A DNA stretch of 64,000 bases, taken from NCBI GenBank assembly GCA_001600175.1, contig BCJC01000001.1, positions 2,403,652 to 2,467,651 on the forward strand. The letters run 5' to 3'. The position numbers and the translations under genes are program-made. The notes beneath the pieces are model-generated. The model was not told where the DNA came from, ran no database searches, and saw nothing but the letters and a program-made list of their open reading frames with translations. The stretch comes from Erythrobasidium yunnanense (taxonomy: Eukaryota; Basidiomycota; Cystobasidiomycetes; Erythrobasidiales; Erythrobasidiaceae). Below are positions 20,147-30,209 of this stretch, piece by piece (the stretch's first letter is position 1; the number at the start of each line of letters is the position of its first letter).

Positions 20147-22999
20147 CTATGCTCCTCGCAGCCGCTTGACTGGGCTAGGCACTTGAGAACTCAACCCTTC
20201 TACCCAAGCTTCGCAAGAGACTGCCTTGACTTCAAAGTCAGAACCACCTTCTTCATCTTCTGAATCCTCCACCATATCTATGTCCGTCGCCACGTCTGTC
20301 TCTGGCCCAAGATCGGGAGGAAGCGTGAAGTCGTCCTCGACGAGTGCTGGAACAGACTCGAATTCGGATGCATCCTCTTGTGTTTGTGAAGAAGGCACTA
20401 TTTGCGAATCAGGAAGAGTCTCATCGTCCAGAAGGCTCCCTTCCTGCTGCTCCTCGACTACCTCTTTACGCGTATACGACCTGCTCAGCTCGCCAACAGC
20501 TCTCGAGAACGCCTGTTGGCATTCGATAGCAGCTTGCGCTTCTCGTGCAGCTGGTCCTCCTTCTTTGACTGCAAAGAAGTGGAAGAGATCCATCTGTGCG
20601 GGCTTCTGCTGTGCTAGTGCCCGACCCTGAAGGCTGCTTTCCAGCACATCTCCGAAACCAGCTAGTCGTATCGATTCTTCCACACTCTTTGCTTTCGAAG
20701 GATTCTGGGCCTTTCTCGTGATGATGAGGTTGGCGGTCGAAATGGCATCCGTGAATGGAGAGGGCTGATTGGGTAGCGCTTCGTCGTGCTTTTCCGCATG
20801 TTCGTCGAACAGTAGATCTAGTTCTTCTCCCTCTAATTCTTGAGAACAAGGTACCGAAATTTCGTAAAGGTTCCCATCCAGCCTGCTGCTTTCCTCCTCC
20901 TCATCGTCAAGCTCTTCCTGCCCGCCAGGCAGATGCTTCTTCGGCACCGGCGCACCAAGCATCGTCTCTTCGACATTGATGCCCTGAGTATCTAGATACG
21001 AAACGCCCTGCGTATCTGGCGCCAGTATGCGCGACCTAGTTCTCGTAGGCAGAGGCTGGAGCAGCAGACTCGCTACGGCTTCTTGAGTGTCTTCGCCTCG
21101 GTCGCTCAGCATATCAAGAGGCATGTCCTCCTCTTCTCCTTCGCTATCTGGCACAGTCTCGACGCGATCATTTTCTTCTTGTGCGAGTGTCTCTGGGTAC
21201 TCCAGCAGACTCGCAGGAAGTATGGCAGAGAAGCCAGATCGCACGCGTGCTGCTGTAGCAGCTGGTAGTGGGATAATTGACTCTTCGAGTGCAGACTCTT
21301 CAAATAACTCGCGCCTCTCATTCTGCTGCGATGACGGTATGGTCTCGTTCGCGTACACTAGGCTGTCGAAATCTGGCTGAGAGTCCGGAGCGAGGGTATA
21401 GATACTCTTTTGTGATGTGCCCTCAGACAAAAGGCCTGGGATGATGGCGTCTTCGAAGCCAGAATCGTCGATCTGCTGGTTTGGCTTGCAGTTCCGGCTC
21501 TGTGCAGCACAGGCTTGCGAAGGAAGAGTCTTCTCAGTTGCACTCTCGTCAAACTCGCTCTCCAGATCCATCTGCACCTCCTTTGCAAATACCTGATCCC
21601 TTTCTTCACGACCTCTCGCCAGCGCCGCCGCTTGCATTGCCATCTCCTGTTCCACTTGTGCCATCCTCTCCTCTTCTTTCTGGCGTCTTCTACTTCTGAC
21701 TTCTTGCATTTCTTCTCTCCATAGCTTGTCCTTCTCTGCTCTAACTTTCCGAACATCAATCGGCGAAAGACCCAGTTTCTCCCTACGTACTCTTTGCATA
21801 CTAGCTTCCAGTGTGTATTGTACATCTTCAGAGTACTCCTCATCCCGGAAGGCGTCCATATAGTCTGTGACATCCTGTGACAGGTGGACGGAAGGAGGGC
21901 ACCTTGGCGGACGTCTGGGTACTAAGCTTTCTTGCACAGCTATTGAGGATGGAGATCTGTTCAAGCGACGCAGTTCTACACTATCTTGACTATCCCATGC
22001 GATCCTGCTCCCGCGTCGTTGTTTACGATCCTGCTTATCCTGCGCAGCACTAGTAGCCATGCCGTCCGATCGCAGAACAGGCGACTGCTTCTGTGGAGAT
22101 GGCCTCACTGGAGACAAAGGAGACGATGAGGTCTGAGACGGAGCAGTCGCGAAGAACGAAGGAGTGGAAGGGGGAGCCAGCACTTTATCAATTTGGGCAG
22201 AAGCCTTGACGGGAGAAGATGACTCTATCACCATCTTCTGCTTCTTTGCTTTAGGAGGAGAGGAAGGTGAGGGAGGACGAGGTAATGCGCCAAAGCCGAA
22301 CAAGCCTAGGTTTGGCGGTTTAGGAGCGGGCAAAGGCTTGGGCATAGGTGGGAGCACAAGCTTCATGGGATCATGAGACTGAAGATGCTGCTGCTGATTA
22401 AGTGCAGGAGAAACTGCGGCTGTCTTGTCGCTTCTTTCAGATCGCAGGTCTGGCTCCAGGCTTGGTAGCCTGTTTAGATTGTCGTCTGGTTCTGGCTCAG
22501 TAGCATCTGAATCTTCCTCTGCTTCTACTGCACGTTGTTTGCCCTTGTTGTCGGTTTTCTGGCGTTTACTATTGTTGTTTGTTGTCGCGACTGACTTTGA
22601 CCGCGACTTTCGTTGTGCTGGTGCTGCTTTCTTGCCGAAGAACGCATCTAACGTCGATGAAGTTGATTTACGCTTGCTGCTTGATGCTTTAGACGAAGAC
22701 GAAGCGGTGCTGCTGAAGCTCGAGTCTGGATGTGCCTTCTTCTGACGCAGAGTAGCGATCCCGCTTCCGACTTCGCCAGGATAGACAAGCTTGAGCTGCT
22801 GTTTCCCGGGCTTCTTCGCAACCTTTGCTGGTGCGACATCGGGCTTCCCTAGCCATTTCGAAGTATCCTGAAGGGCAGGCATCAGCGAGCTTACTCCGAT
22901 AGAATACCAACAAGGCGCCCGTACGGCGGTCGTCGATGTCCCTTGTGACGGTCTGTCTTCATCCTGGCGTAGTTTGCCCTTTCCCAGGCCAGAGAACAT
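20147..22999 (-). CDS. Unknown acidic protein with PIP-box-like motif and many SQ/TQ sites
   Basis: I do not recognise the family. The frame of 950 codons is mostly low-complexity and acidic. Near residues 114-121 it has SSTLDAFF, followed by GKK, which resembles a PCNA-interacting (PIP) box with Ser in place of the usual Gln. SQ and TQ dipeptides cluster, for example DSQD, SSQQ, PDTQG, LDTQG, DSQIVPSSQTQ, the pattern of checkpoint-kinase (ATM/ATR) substrates. A long basic/charged helix lies mid-protein (KVRAEKDKLWREEMQEVRSRRRQKEEE). The N-terminal part probably holds a hidden 57-nt intron (22,868-22,924; gtacgg, branch gctgat, acceptor cccttcag). Its length is a multiple of three, so it does not break the frame; splicing would give 931 residues. 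A role in replication or repair is only inferred. Confidence 0.75.
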   Translation of the reverse strand: MFSGLGKGKLRQDEDRPSQGTSTTAVRAPCWYSIGVSSLMPALQDTSKWLGKPDVAPAKVAKKPGKQQLKLVYPGEVGSGIATLRQKKAHPDSSFSSTASSSSKASSSKRKSTSSTLDAFFGKKAAPAQRKSRSKSVATTNNNSKRQKTDNKGKQRAVEAEEDSDATEPEPDDNLNRLPSLEPDLRSERSDKTAAVSPALNQQQHLQSHDPMKLVLPPMPKPLPAPKPPNLGLFGFGALPRPPSPSSPPKAKKQKMVIESSSPVKASAQIDKVLAPPSTPSFFATAPSQTSSSPLSPVRPSPQKQSPVLRSDGMATSAAQDKQDRKQRRGSRIAWDSQDSVELRRLNRSPSSIAVQESLVPRRPPRCPPSVHLSQDVTDYMDAFRDEEYSEDVQYTLEASMQRVRREKLGLSPIDVRKVRAEKDKLWREEMQEVRSRRRQKEEERMAQVEQEMAMQAAALARGREERDQVFAKEVQMDLESEFDESATEKTLPSQACAAQSRNCKPNQQIDDSGFEDAIIPGLLSEGTSQKSIYTLAPDSQPDFDSLVYANETIPSSQQNERRELFEESALEESIIPLPAATAARVRSGFSAILPASLLEYPETLAQEENDRVETVPDSEGEEEDMPLDMLSDRGEDTQEAVASLLLQPLPTRTRSRILAPDTQGVSYLDTQGINVEETMLGAPVPKKHLPGGQEELDDEEEESSRLDGNLYEISVPCSQELEGEELDLLFDEHAEKHDEALPNQPSPFTDAISTANLIITRKAQNPSKAKSVEESIRLAGFGDVLESSLQGRALAQQKPAQMDLFHFFAVKEGGPAAREAQAAIECQQAFSRAVGELSRSYTRKEVVEEQQEGSLLDDETLPDSQIVPSSQTQEDASEFESVPALVEDDFTLPPDLGPETDVATDIDMVEDSEDEEGGSDFEVKAVSCEAWVEGLSSQVPSPVKRLRGA

Positions 23000-23130
23000 G
23001 GCGTTTGCAGAAAGTCAACAACGATAAACACGCCAACACCGCGCGTAAACAGGTGGCGGTAAGAGATGCATCGTATGTAGAGCTCGGACGACAGTCGCAG
23101 GCATATCACTATGTACAGTCTACTTGATCA

Positions 23131-26100
23131 CTACGCTGCCGTCGCGTTCAGCGGCAACAAGGTAAATCTAGGTCCTGGTTTGGAAAGCTCTAATTTCGTA
23201 TCAGCTGCAGTCGCACCCGCACTCTGGCCATAAGGTAGTAAGCGAGATGCATCTGATGGATCAAATTGCTGGAATGTAGCTGGAAAGAGCGGCGCGAGGA
23301 GATTCTGCGACCGCTGGAAGGACTGCAGGCTCAACTCGGTAAGCTGGTCGGACGGTGTCGAAAGCTGGAACACCAGTACATCAGACGATGCACGTACATT
23401 AGGGATTGATGTACGCACCACTGCAAGCTGCTCGAAAGCATCGCTCCATACAAATTTCTCTGATTCTTGGCCAATGCCTCGTTGGAGCACTTCCTTCAGA
23501 TATGCCAGATCGGTCTGCGTCTGCGATACGAAGGCAGATCTCTGCGCTTTCGATAACTCCCGCAAAGTCCGGATATGCTGCGGCAGCACGTCATCCTGTA
23601 GACGTTGCCGAAGATCTTGAAGTAAGGACGATACAAGAGCCGGTGATTGCTGACTTCGATACGGTCCAATCTGTCTTATGGACTTTAGGAGTGTCTCCAG
23701 CATAGTTGTGACGCATGTAGATGGGTGAGAAGCTGCAAGACTCGTTAGGTGACACCGCCGACTAGAGTTAGTGGGCATCTGGAACATACTTTGAACAGGT
23801 GCCGGGTTGGCGAGAGCTTCCTTCAGATCTTCTTGCACCTGAGAGACAACAGCCAGGGTTGTGCTTTCGCGCCATTGTTTCGTCGACTCGACATCGATCT
23901 CTAGCAATGCCTTTCGAATCGACTCGTCATCGTCTACTCAGCAAAGACGTCAGCATCTTGTATCATCAAGCAACACATGTAGATTGAGCGGTAAGCCGAC
24001 TGACTTCTGGAGATCTGACTCTCTTCTAGCGTCAGGTCGCTGATGAATGTACTGTCGCAGGCTACATGCAGTGCCAGACTACCGATAAAGAGCTGTTCGT
24101 GCACTTGTTCGACGCTATTCAGCGTGTCCCTGAGCGCAGCTTGACTTTGTTGCAACGCTTCTTCCGCCGCTGCCAAGTATGCGCTCTTCTCCTCATTTGC
24201 AGCGTCGCTCGACTCTTCAGCGTTATGCAGCCAGATATCTAGATCCTCTCTTACTTCTCGTGCTATACCTTCGATCTCGTTCAAGCATGTATCGAGGACT
24301 GGAGATCGGCCGGATATCCGTTTGTTCATCGCTATTCTGAAAAGCTCGAATGGCTCAATGGGGTCTTGTGGTAAGGCTTTTTGTAAGGCTGAGGCTGGCA
24401 GAGGGGTGAAGAGTGTTGAGGTGGAAGGGAATGGAATAGATTGGGAGAATAGGAAGAGAATCGGGTCTTGATCTGTAAAATACGTACAATCAGCTACTGT
24501 AGTTCTGCAGCTCGTCTTGTTACGGTGACTTACCTTCTTTCGAATCGGTCAAAGCACGTAGGCCCGCTTGCAGGCTCTCGCGCACGGTCTGCGAAACTCT
24601 TTCAAGCCTCGAGCGGTATATCTGGGTGAAGCGAGCTCGAAGGGCCGCTTCCAATATCTTTCGCAAGGTAGTTCTCTGAGCTTGCCACACCTGCCTACTA
24701 TCTTCTTGCGCTTGCTTATCTAGGAAGTCATATAATGAGGTCCGGACGCTAGCAAGCTGTTTGGCGGAAGTAAGGCTAGAGAATAACTTGTTGATACCGT
24801 TCGTTATGGACGGTTGGCAGTCTTCGAACCATTGTGAGAGGGCCTCGCCCACCTCTTCTTTGCTTAGGCTATTAGAGGGTGAAAGGGTTTCGTCTAGTGA
24901 GGGACTGTATGTCAGGATTTGGGGTGGGAGATAGCGTAAGAAGAGGTGAGACTTCGGAAGAGCCGCAAAGATGGAGGGTAAGGACTGATTATCGGTAGTT
25001 GAGGAGGAAGTAGCAGAGGATGCTGGTTCTTGCAGGGCATTCATGAGTCGGAGAAGCTGTGGACTACTATCCCCAGCTTTATCGTTGGACGTTACAAATA
25101 TCGCGTCTATATGGCTATGCGTAGCCATCGCCAGCCCGAACGCTTCTTTCGCTTTCTTGACAGCGTTCTCGACATCTTTGTTCGCCGCTGAGATTTGTGA
25201 AGCAGTAGCTTGCATAGGTGACGATAGTATATTATTACTAGGTCTTCTAGGCGTAGGTGCCAGAACAAATGCATTTGCCGACTCGAAGATGGATTGGAGT
25301 GTCTGTTTCCTGCTTTCTAGGGTGGCAGTAAGAACGTCTTTCAGGCTTTTATTGTCGAGAAGTATGATGGCTGCTAGACTTTCGGAGATAGTGCGCGCGG
25401 ACACGTCCCATGTCCGGAGATGCTGATTTGCGCGAAGCGATATCTGTGGCCCCAGCTGATCGAGCGTTTCCCATTGTTGTTCCATAAGAGGGAAAGCAGC
25501 CAAAAGACCACTATCCTCATCGTCTTCTTCCATTTCGTCGTCCGCAGTTGCTTTCCGCTTCCCGCTAGATACGAGCTCGCGGTAGACTGCGCGACCTATT
25601 CCTTCTAATCGAGCGGCTGAAAGATAGTCTTCCCGCTCTATTGCTCGCCAGATGTGTTCGGGACAATCAAGAAGCAGCTTGACGAGCGTTGCGATAGAGT
25701 AGGGCGTGTGGCCGTTGGCGTACGGCGTAGCTGCGCGCGAGAGCATGCGAGAGCGGGTGAGGTCTGGCAGATAAGGTATCTCAGTACATGGTATAATATG
25801 TAGCTGGCGATTGCACGCTCACCCTCGTCTGCAGCGCGTGCGACCATGATGTCCCTATCGCATTCGTCTCTAGCCGTACTGAGCTTGTTCGTCAAGGCAT
25901 TCGAGCTCTTTCTCATTCTGACAATACTATCCGCCGCGCTGATCAAGTCTCTGTATCTCTCACCGACCATAGTTCGGAGTTCCTCTCTCTTGCCCTCCGC
26001 TTTCACGCGCCCGCGATTCGCGATAGCTTTAACTTCTTTGACCCCGAATCTCATGAATAGGCTATCCACGCCGGCAGCTGTAGATTCGGGTGTCGTACGG

Positions 26101-26612
26101 AAAGTGGATGCATAAGGCTGTTGTAGCTGCTGATCTTCTGGACCCGAGGATAGTCGGCCGATAGCTGCTACGTCTACATCTTCTGGACGTTCATTGCCAT
26201 TGATGAGGATAGGAGGGACCGAAGGTGTAGTGGATGCATTGTTCAGAGCCAGCTGATTCCGGCCAAGTCTGCTCGAGCTCCCTCTTCCCATCAAGGTCGG
26301 TCGCTGCCGAGTATGTGCAGGTCTCGTAGCTGATGTTCCAACCGTAGAACTGCTCATCTGCGTAGCGGATCTCTCGCGTCCTCCTATTCCAGTTCCAGAA
26401 GTGCCGCTCCCATATTGCAATCCTTTCCCGTGAGACCTGACATTGGTATAGCTTGATGTTGGCGACAGACCAGGCGTAGGTGTTGAACTTCGTGTCGTGC
26501 GAATACTGATGGATGGCCCGGGAGACGAGGGCGCGTTGCTGCTCGAGCTGTTGGACCTGGCCCGAGACTTTGCCAGGCTCATCGCGGGCTGAACAGTTGT
26601 CGAACGGTTCAA
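23131..26612 (-). CDS. COG1: Conserved oligomeric Golgi complex subunit 1
   Basis: Subunit of lobe A of the COG tether for retrograde vesicles within the Golgi. The N-terminal Vps51/COG1-type helix is clear: VDSLFMRFGVKEVKAI, LRTMVGERYRDLISAADSIVRMRKSSNAL. It continues after an intron with TRSRMLSRAATPYANGHTPY, KLLLDCPEHIWRAIEREDYLSAARLEGIGR, LAAFPLMEQQWETL and further helical repeats. The C terminus reads FQQFDPSDASRLLPYG and PGPRFTLLPLNA, typical of the family. At least four exons are joined, with breaks near 25,800, 24,510, 23,930 and 23,790. The first 110 residues are Ser/Thr-rich and disordered. The start at 26,612 (MNRSTTVQPAMS) is the first Met; the Met 10 codons later is an alternative. 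Confidence 0.85.
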
Positions 26613-27150
26613 ACGATTGTACTGAGCTTGTGCGACTCCATGTCGATAGGTTTATCGCGGGCAATCGATAGGCGAAAGACCAAGCCAGACTTGCAGCGAG
26701 CGTTGCCTTCATGCTAATACACCAAGTCTGCAACGCGTTGATTCAAAGCAGTAATAAAGTATAAGCCTTGATTGCTAGCTCAATACAGCCCAATCCAGCA
26801 TATCGTACTGAAGGGCTTTCCATAATCCCTTCCAGCAAGACTTGCAACTGATTCTGACGCCAAAGAGCTTCGCGTAACTCATGCAACGAAGAACCATCAA
26901 GTGTGCAGGGTACATCTTCGCCAAGAACGTATTGTGTTCTATCTATCTGAACACGAGGGACCTCACGGCTACTCGGAGCGAGAGGAACCGAGGGGAGCCG
27001 TTAGCTGTCTCATCTCTTCTCCCTTCCTCTGAGAAAGTGTCTTCAATTTATCTTGATCCCATATTAACGATCTACAATCTCCTCCTCCCTGCTGCTTTGT
27101 CCTACTTGAGGAGATATCACTAGCCAGATAGCGGAGAAGTAGAGTAGGTC
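26613..27150. other. Divergent intergenic region COG1 / unknown gene
   Basis: These 538 bp lie between divergent genes. The part near 27,020-27,110 is C/T-rich on the plus strand, as is common in fungal leaders. I see nothing else that I can name. Confidence 0.3.
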
Positions 27151-27858
27151 TTGCTTAGATCTTTCACACAATACGGCAAGCTGAGCATTCCCAATTTGGT
27201 TCCAGCACTTCACGCAATGCGATTCACGAGCCTTCACAGCCCATCAGGGCAGTACAACATTGTCTTCCGAGGCCATGGTCTTCAACCCGAACTCAACATG
27301 AACCGCTTCCTCTCCAGCTGCGAAACGACTCTCGACCTAGCGTCCAACGCGCACATGGGAAATTGCTACCGCCTCGACTTACACCGCGAAGTGCTCACTC
27401 GCGCAAGTTTAGAACTGCAGATCTTCTCCTTAGATGGCAGCAAGACAGCGATAGTATGGATTGAGGTGGAGCCTGTTTCCAACTCGTTAGTGAGGACGTT
27501 CAAAGCTCTCAAGAACAGTAAAGAAAGAATGTTGGAGAAGCCGGATTGGGTCATCATGGTTCGCGGGCATGTTCCAGGTGGTCTGGTCGAATTACCAGTC
27601 TTTGGGAAAAGCAAGGAATATAGATTGATCGTACAAGCGGATGGATGGCTGCATTTTGAAGATCAGGGAAGTCGCTCGACCTGTGCAAGTCATGGACAAG
27701 TGCCTATCACACCGTTTGCGGGAAGTGCAGCTTCCAGCTCGTACATACCACAGCAGCAGAATATCAATCTTCCAGTACTGCATGCGCAGTCGAGCCTTCC
27801 GCTAATGAGCGACGCTGCCAGTATCGGGCCGGCTCCAGCGTATGGCAAGGAGGGATGA
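27151..27858 (+). CDS. Unknown 235-residue protein
   Basis: Single-exon gene. I do not recognise it. The sequence is ordered for about 165 residues, with beta-rich blocks: YNIVFRGHGLQPELNMNRFL, ETTLDLASNAHMGNCYRLDL, ASLELQIFSLDGSKTAIVWI, DWVIMVRGHVPGGLVELPVF and EYRLIVQADGWLHFEDQG. A low-complexity Ser/Pro/Gln tail follows. There is no signal peptide or membrane helix. The in-frame Met at 27,217 (MRFTSLHS) is an alternative start. Codon usage and composition resemble the neighbours. Confidence 0.6.
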   Translation: MLRSFTQYGKLSIPNLVPALHAMRFTSLHSPSGQYNIVFRGHGLQPELNMNRFLSSCETTLDLASNAHMGNCYRLDLHREVLTRASLELQIFSLDGSKTAIVWIEVEPVSNSLVRTFKALKNSKERMLEKPDWVIMVRGHVPGGLVELPVFGKSKEYRLIVQADGWLHFEDQGSRSTCASHGQVPITPFAGSAASSSYIPQQQNINLPVLHAQSSLPLMSDAASIGPAPAYGKEG

Positions 27859-28501
27859 ATATCGGGATTTGGATGGAAGTGCGAAGGTCTTTGAATCCGT
27901 GCGTGGGACAATAAGTCGTGTGAAGCAGACAGGTTCCTGGAGATGTGCGCGCGATTCAAAGCGTGGACAAGGGAAGCGACTGTGTAGCACACATAATGTA
28001 GCTATATGTATCATTGTCTTCATATGCGTGATCGTGTGTATCGTAGGGCGAATAGAGTATTGAGCAGCATAATGAGCGGACCCGGCTTCTGCAGACACCA
28101 TCCGACTCTTGAAACGTAGGGGTCGACCTGCACAGACTTCATGACGATGGCTGACGGAACGGGCATGGTCAAGCTTTGTGCGATGACCGTATACTGCGAA
28201 GGCTGTAGAAACACATCGAGTTCAAGCTCGAGCTTGGAAGATGGCGAACAGTTCAAAAGAATATCGGTTCCATGGCATGCGAATCAGAGTCTCATCTCAG
28301 CTTGTCAGCTAATCTATTCCATGTCTTGTATACGATTCTGCATCCGCAAGATGTCGACAGCCGCCCTGCCCTGACGCTGCATAAGGCAACAGCCTCCCTT
28401 TCTCGGTCGATGGACTTTAAGAGCTTTGCAATGCGGAACTGTACTTTGTTCCTCTCTCTCTCTCCCTAACCTCACTTCCTCCTCAATCCCATCCACTCAC
28501 C
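27859..28501. other. Intergenic region upstream of the first secreted protein
   Basis: This region of 643 bp carries no convincing gene. Its last part is a C/T-rich leader (ctctctctctccctaacc, near 28,452). At 28,416-28,427 it carries tttaagagcttt, a close relative of the TATA-proximal sequence of the paralogous gene at 30,210. Confidence 0.4.
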
Positions 28502-29045
28502 ATGAGATTCTCGTCGTCGATCATCGCTCTTTCAGCTGCAGCTCTTGCGTACGGCCAGTATGATCCTCTGGTAAGCTTTGTTCGCAGCTTCTCCCAGTTC
28601 TCCTTCGCCATGCTGATGCATACTGGTCTTTCTTCAGATCATTAACACTCCTTCCACGCTCGTTCAGTACGCTTTCTCTGCCTGCGTTTGGCGTCTCTCC
28701 CTCAACGGCTCTGGGCTGACTTTCTGACAGGTGTCAACCGGCTCTCATCTCCTTCAGCGGCGGTTCAGCACCATACTTTCTGAGCGTTCTCTCTGCCGAC
28801 CAGCCGGGAGCGGCTTCCCTTCTTCAGCTTCCCACCCAGAGCGCTGCAGGTGAGAGGCTTTTATCTAGGCTGTAAATGTGCCAGAAACTGATAGATTCGG
28901 GAGCTTAGGCTCATACAGTTGGGTTGTCAACTTGCCCGCCGGAACCGATATCACCCTTGCCATCCGTGATTCGAACGGTCAGCTAAACTATGCTGCGCCC
29001 TCGGTCATCCAACTTGCTGCAGACTCGCAGTGTCTCGCGCACTAG
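28502..29045 (+). CDS. Small secreted protein, short paralogue of the next gene
   Basis: Four short exons join into a protein of about 115 residues. It starts with a signal peptide (MRFSSSIIALSAAALAYGQ), then IINTPSTLVQ-CQPALISFSGGSAPYFLSVLSADQ, GSYSWVVNLPAGTDITLAIRDSNGQLNYAAPSV and a Cys near the end (ADSQCLAH). The block pattern is that of a beta-sandwich domain found in many small secreted basidiomycete proteins (distantly Kre9/Knh1-like). Introns (gtaagc..tcttcag, gtacgc..gacag, gtgaga..cttag) sit at the same places as in the gene at 30,210. The protein lacks the Ser/Thr-rich stalk and C-terminal domain of that paralogue. Confidence 0.75.
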
Positions 29046-30115
29046 GAGTCCTATGGATTGTCCTCACAGCAGTCGCTCGCTCCTACAGACGACAGTAAAC
29101 TATCCCAAAAGCAAAACAAACAAGATTTAACGATCAAGCGAACAACCATGTAGACCGAAACGACAGCCTATCAGAAGGGAAGGATGGATAGGATATAAAT
29201 CAAATTTAACAGTGAATGCAGCACTACCTTCGAAGATCAAGCGAGAAAGTCAACCTGCACAAATCATAGGGTGATAACGAATACGCCTTTTACCGGGAAT
29301 GGAGCTTCAAGGTCACATTCTCCAGTACAACAGTATAGCGGGATAGGGCCGTCTGGAGACACGCGACAGCCTGGTCCTCATGCGATAAAGATAATGGCAG
29401 TCTTGGATCGGCTCCGGTGTGTGTGAAGGAGAGATGAGACTGAGGGATGGACGGGAGTCTAAGAGTACTGTGCAATACCTGTGCAGCACGGAGAGGGATA
29501 CTTGCAAGTCCTGCCAAAGGTATTATAGACGGAGTCGCTAGCTTGGTTACTGGCTTCTCTCAGAGGCTCTAGGGCGGTAGCGGACATGATGTACACCTAC
29601 TCGTACTCCTGTGGTCGTTCAGCACAATCCAAAATACCCGCTAGCAGCTTGTGACGATATGCGACCACGCGTAAATTGCATTGTCTGCGACCAGCTTTCT
29701 AGACACAGACAAATGGTGCGATACGCGCGATGCATGGAAAGGTTCTGTACTTGTTCTTCGCTCTTGTGTCTCCTCTCCAGGCCAGGCTGCACCGCCCGCA
29801 GCTTTATACAGCGTCCAGGTAAAAGTGCCGAGCTTTTCTGTCAGAACTAGCGCGGACGTAATGGTCTTGTTATCTGCGATGCTGGAGAGCATCAGAGTTG
29901 CAAAGAGAAAGAGAAAGCGATGATAGAGAAGGTAGAGCCAACGAGCTTTGCAGTCGCTGTCATGCAGAACAGAGAAAGAGAAAGAGCAAAGTCCCGCGAT
30001 TGTCGAAATTGCCTAGCTTTCTTGAGCGTGATTTACGGATGCAGATCTTACACCCTTGCAGGCCGATTCATACTTTTTTGCCGCCAACGTGAGGCTGCCT
30101 TTCCCGGCTGCGACG
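29046..30115. other. Region between the tandem secreted-protein genes
   Basis: It contains the weakly supported minus-strand reading frames listed separately (29,290-29,892) and the promoter of the next gene. A run of agagaaagagaaag occurs twice (near 29,901 and 29,971). I saw no mobile element. Confidence 0.4.
29290..29892 (-). CDS. Possible small unknown gene
   Basis: Two minus-strand open frames could be exons of one gene. The first is MLSSIADNKTITSALVLTEKLGTFTWTL (from 29,892). The second is ASIPLRAAQVLHSTL, then HEDQAVACLQTALSRYTVVLENVTLKLHSR to 29,290. A GT-AG intron (gtataaagctg..acacaag) could follow FTWTL, but I could not join the parts into one frame with confidence. No family is recognised. 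The amphipathic C-terminal part looks more like protein than chance. Confidence 0.28.
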
Positions 30116-30121
30116 TATAAA
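30116..30121 (+). promoter_or_regulatory. TATA box of the secreted-protein gene
   Basis: TATAAA lies 89-94 bp upstream of the ATG at 30,210 and is followed by gagctttcc and a C/T-rich leader (cttctttcttctctttcc). The paralogue at 28,502 has tttaagagctttgc about 82 bp before its ATG. The shared element and spacing suggest that the promoter was duplicated with the gene. Confidence 0.55.
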
Positions 30122-30209
30122 GAGCTTTCCTGAATCTTCGCAGCTTCTTTCTTCTCTTTCCATCACTACAGATCACTACATCTCTACTCTCATCTATATT
30201 CATTTCAAG

